Shown here: piece after piece, positions 62,697-64,000 of the stretch
How the letters are laid out: each line of letters opens with the position of its first letter
Numbering within the stretch: position 1 is the stretch's first letter
Assembly (NCBI RefSeq): GCF_016864555.1
Contig: NZ_CP044011.1
Location: 2,561,501 to 2,625,500, forward strand
Reading direction: 5' to 3'
DNA: 64,000 nt
Source of the DNA: Sinorhizobium sp. BG8
Lineage (GTDB): Bacteria > Pseudomonadota > Alphaproteobacteria > Rhizobiales > Rhizobiaceae
The notes under the pieces: model-generated
Databases searched by the model: none
The model's input: only the letters and a program-made list of their open reading frames with translations
What the model was told of the DNA's origin: nothing
Program-made: the position numbers and the translations under genes

Positions 62697-63118
62697 GGTT
62701 TGGCGACAGGCCCTCGCATCAGGCTGAGGAGATCTGAGGGGATCGATTGAAAGCGGGAGCGCTGTTCAATGCACGCGCAATGCATGGGGGCGAACGCGGC
62801 TGCATTTCCGCTTCTGGGCCGGGAGCGGACATCGTTTCCGTGGTCGAGTATGGGCATCGGACCACCTGTCAGAAAGCCGATTAAGGTCGACATCGGGAGT
62901 TGCGATAGGCTGCCGTTCCTCCGAGTTGCTCCTGCTCTTCGCGGGTAGCCGCGCCTGCGGCGAAATTTTTACACGATCGCCATCCGTTCAAACCGCCAAG
63001 AGCAATTTTGCCTGTTGGTATCGCGCCATGCCCAGGGACAGGATGACCAACGATTGCCAGACCTGTGGCCAAACAGTCGGTCTCAAAACCGTGCGGACAG
63101 CTCGGACGAATGTCCGAT
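62697..63118. other. 422-nt gap with no supported gene
   Basis: The frames are short and without domains. A 73-codon minus-strand frame (62672-62893) contains repeat-like gcggacat sequence. The last nucleotides lead into the GntR promoter. Confidence 0.4.
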
Positions 63119-63119
63119 A

Positions 63120-63148
63120 TTGACATTTATAAGCAACTTGTATACAAG
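63120..63148 (+). promoter_or_regulatory. Promoter and palindromic operator of the GntR regulator
   Basis: TTGACA (63120-63125) is followed after 15 nt by TATACA (63141-63146), which sits inside a perfect 12-bp palindrome CTTGTATACAAG (63137-63148). TTGTATACAA is a common GntR/FadR-type operator, so the regulator probably represses itself. Confidence 0.6.
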
Positions 63149-63853
63149 ATGTCTATGATATTCGGCGATGGTTCAAGTGGTGCCGCCTCCAGTCAGCGCC
63201 CCGAAGCTGCGCAAGACATCGTCTATGCCTGGTTGAAACAACATGTGCTGACTTTACCACGCCATGAGACAACGTTTTTGACGGAATCGCAGGTCTGTCG
63301 GGAAACAGGTGTGTCGCGAACCCCCGTCAGAGAAGCTTTCTTGAGACTTGAGGCAGACGGTCTGCTGAAAATTCTGCCGAAGAAGGGGGCGTATATCTCG
63401 CCGATCACCGACGCGGAGGTGGTCTCAATCATGCAGGCGCGCCGTTTGGTGGAGGAGTGGTGTGCGCAGCAAGCGAGCCGCTTGGGCGTTGCGGTGGCTG
63501 ACGAACTGGACCGATTGATCGCCTTGCAGGAACAGGTTCGAAACGATCCTGTCGCCTTCATAGAGAGCGATCGGGAGTTCCATCGTACGATCGTGAGGGC
63601 CGCGGGAAACCCGATACTCGTGGTGTTCTATGAGAGCCTTCGTGATAGGCAGGTGCGCATGGGCGTGCATGCGATCTCTGTCGGCAGCCGTATTGATGAA
63701 GTGCTGGTCGAACACAGGGCGATCGCGCAGGCCATCCGTGAATCAGCGGCAGATCGGGCGGTCGCCGCGGTGGGCACGCATTTGGAACTGACACTCGCGG
63801 CGCTGCGAGCGCCTGTGTTCGGCGATTGGTCGTCGAACCTGCAGGCAGGATAG
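63149..63853 (+). CDS. GntR-family regulator with FCD domain
   Basis: The 234-residue protein has a GntR helix-turn-helix (AAQDIVYAWLKQHVLTLPRHE; FLTESQVCRETGVSRTPVREAFLRLEADGLLKILPKKGAYIS) and a C-terminal FCD ligand domain (IMQARRLVEEWCAQQASRLG; DREFHRTIVRAAGNPILVVFY; LVEHRAIAQAIRES). Longer frames start upstream of the promoter and are unlikely; ATG 63149 or 63155 remains, with no Shine-Dalgarno, so the mRNA may be leaderless. It probably controls the flavin reductase gene that follows. Confidence 0.88.
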   Translation: MSMIFGDGSSGAASSQRPEAAQDIVYAWLKQHVLTLPRHETTFLTESQVCRETGVSRTPVREAFLRLEADGLLKILPKKGAYISPITDAEVVSIMQARRLVEEWCAQQASRLGVAVADELDRLIALQEQVRNDPVAFIESDREFHRTIVRAAGNPILVVFYESLRDRQVRMGVHAISVGSRIDEVLVEHRAIAQAIRESAADRAVAAVGTHLELTLAALRAPVFGDWSSNLQAG

Positions 63854-63934
63854 CGTCGGACTCGACACCACCATGGAAACTCAAATTGCAGGAATGGGCA
63901 TCGGATAGATCAAATCGACATTGAGGGGCCGGAC

Positions 63935-64000
63935 ATGGAACCAGTCTTTGACGTAATTGCATTCAGGCAGGCGTTAGGGCAGTTCCCAACCGGAGTATGC
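63935..64000 (+). CDS. Flavin reductase family protein (3' end cut off by window)
   Basis: The frame begins MEPVFDVIAFRQALGQFPTG and continues VC at the window end, matching the flavin-reductase-like domain start (FRxALGxFPTGV). GAGGGG lies 7 nt before the ATG. It would be FMN/FAD reductase for an oxygenase; only 22 codons are visible. Confidence 0.6.
   Translation, partial: MEPVFDVIAFRQALGQFPTGVC

Overview
This 64 kb window is chromosomal DNA from an alphaproteobacterium, almost certainly a member of the Rhizobiaceae (Rhizobium/Ensifer/Shinella type). The evidence is the secY-adk-rpsM-rpsK-rpoA-rplQ end of the ribosomal-protein/alpha operon with rhizobial-type proteins, the downstream HtrA-rarA pair, a cbpA-cbpM chaperone pair, DUF1883, many sensor and cyclic-nucleotide proteins, and dispersed intergenic mosaic repeats. 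No rRNA, tRNA, CRISPR array or insertion sequence was recognised.

Layout. 1-4.8 kb: core translation and secretion genes, ending in a strong terminator. 4.9-10.6 kb: a membrane GGDEF protein, msrPQ (periplasmic methionine sulfoxide repair), an HtrA protease and rarA. 10.6-14.9 kb: small conserved proteins, a DapA-fold protein whose active site is not conserved, and cbpA-cbpM. 15-17.8 kb: an acyltransferase-3 gene and an RmlC-like epimerase, after about 1 kb without recognisable genes. 17.8-20.3 kb: two VOC proteins, a PNPOx-like protein and a 35-residue membrane peptide. 20.5-27.5 kb: remains of a PQQ-dependent alcohol-oxidation accessory locus (cupredoxin-like protein, beta-propeller, truncated substrate-binding gene), two histidine kinases and two response regulators. 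27.5-33.6 kb: azoreductase, HD hydrolase, MocR regulator, AhpD-like and SMR genes, and gene fragments (one from the end of an arylsulfatase). 33.8-37.8 kb: two molybdenum enzymes (YdeP/FdhF-like and sulfite-oxidase-like). 38-46 kb: stress and redox genes, with a clear TetR operator pair before an aldo/keto reductase. 46.4-53.4 kb: metal P-type ATPase, cyclase-TPR protein, universal stress protein, ABC exporter and DCC protein. 54-58.8 kb: a large autotransporter with 57 consecutive Asp-Gly pairs, followed by an unidentified (alpha/alpha)-barrel-like protein. 58.8-64 kb: GAF-GGDEF-PilZ protein, a class III cyclase, an exported amidohydrolase, a GntR regulator and the first codons of a flavin reductase gene.

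How the genes relate. Redox and sulfur/molybdenum repair (msrPQ, YdeP-like, sulfite-oxidase-like, azoR, AhpD-like, aldo/keto reductase) and second-messenger signalling (two GGDEF proteins, two class III cyclases, two two-component systems) dominate. The kinase/regulator pair at 22.7-24.9 kb lies next to the decayed PQQ accessory genes, as MoxY/MoxX- or FlhS/FlhR-type pairs do in methylotrophy loci.

Caution about the sequence itself: five conserved genes (adk, htrA, an aldo/keto reductase, a P-type ATPase, an ABC exporter) each carry exactly one missing base in a short G or C run. This is best explained by base-calling undercalls, so these genes are reported at full length with the break marked.
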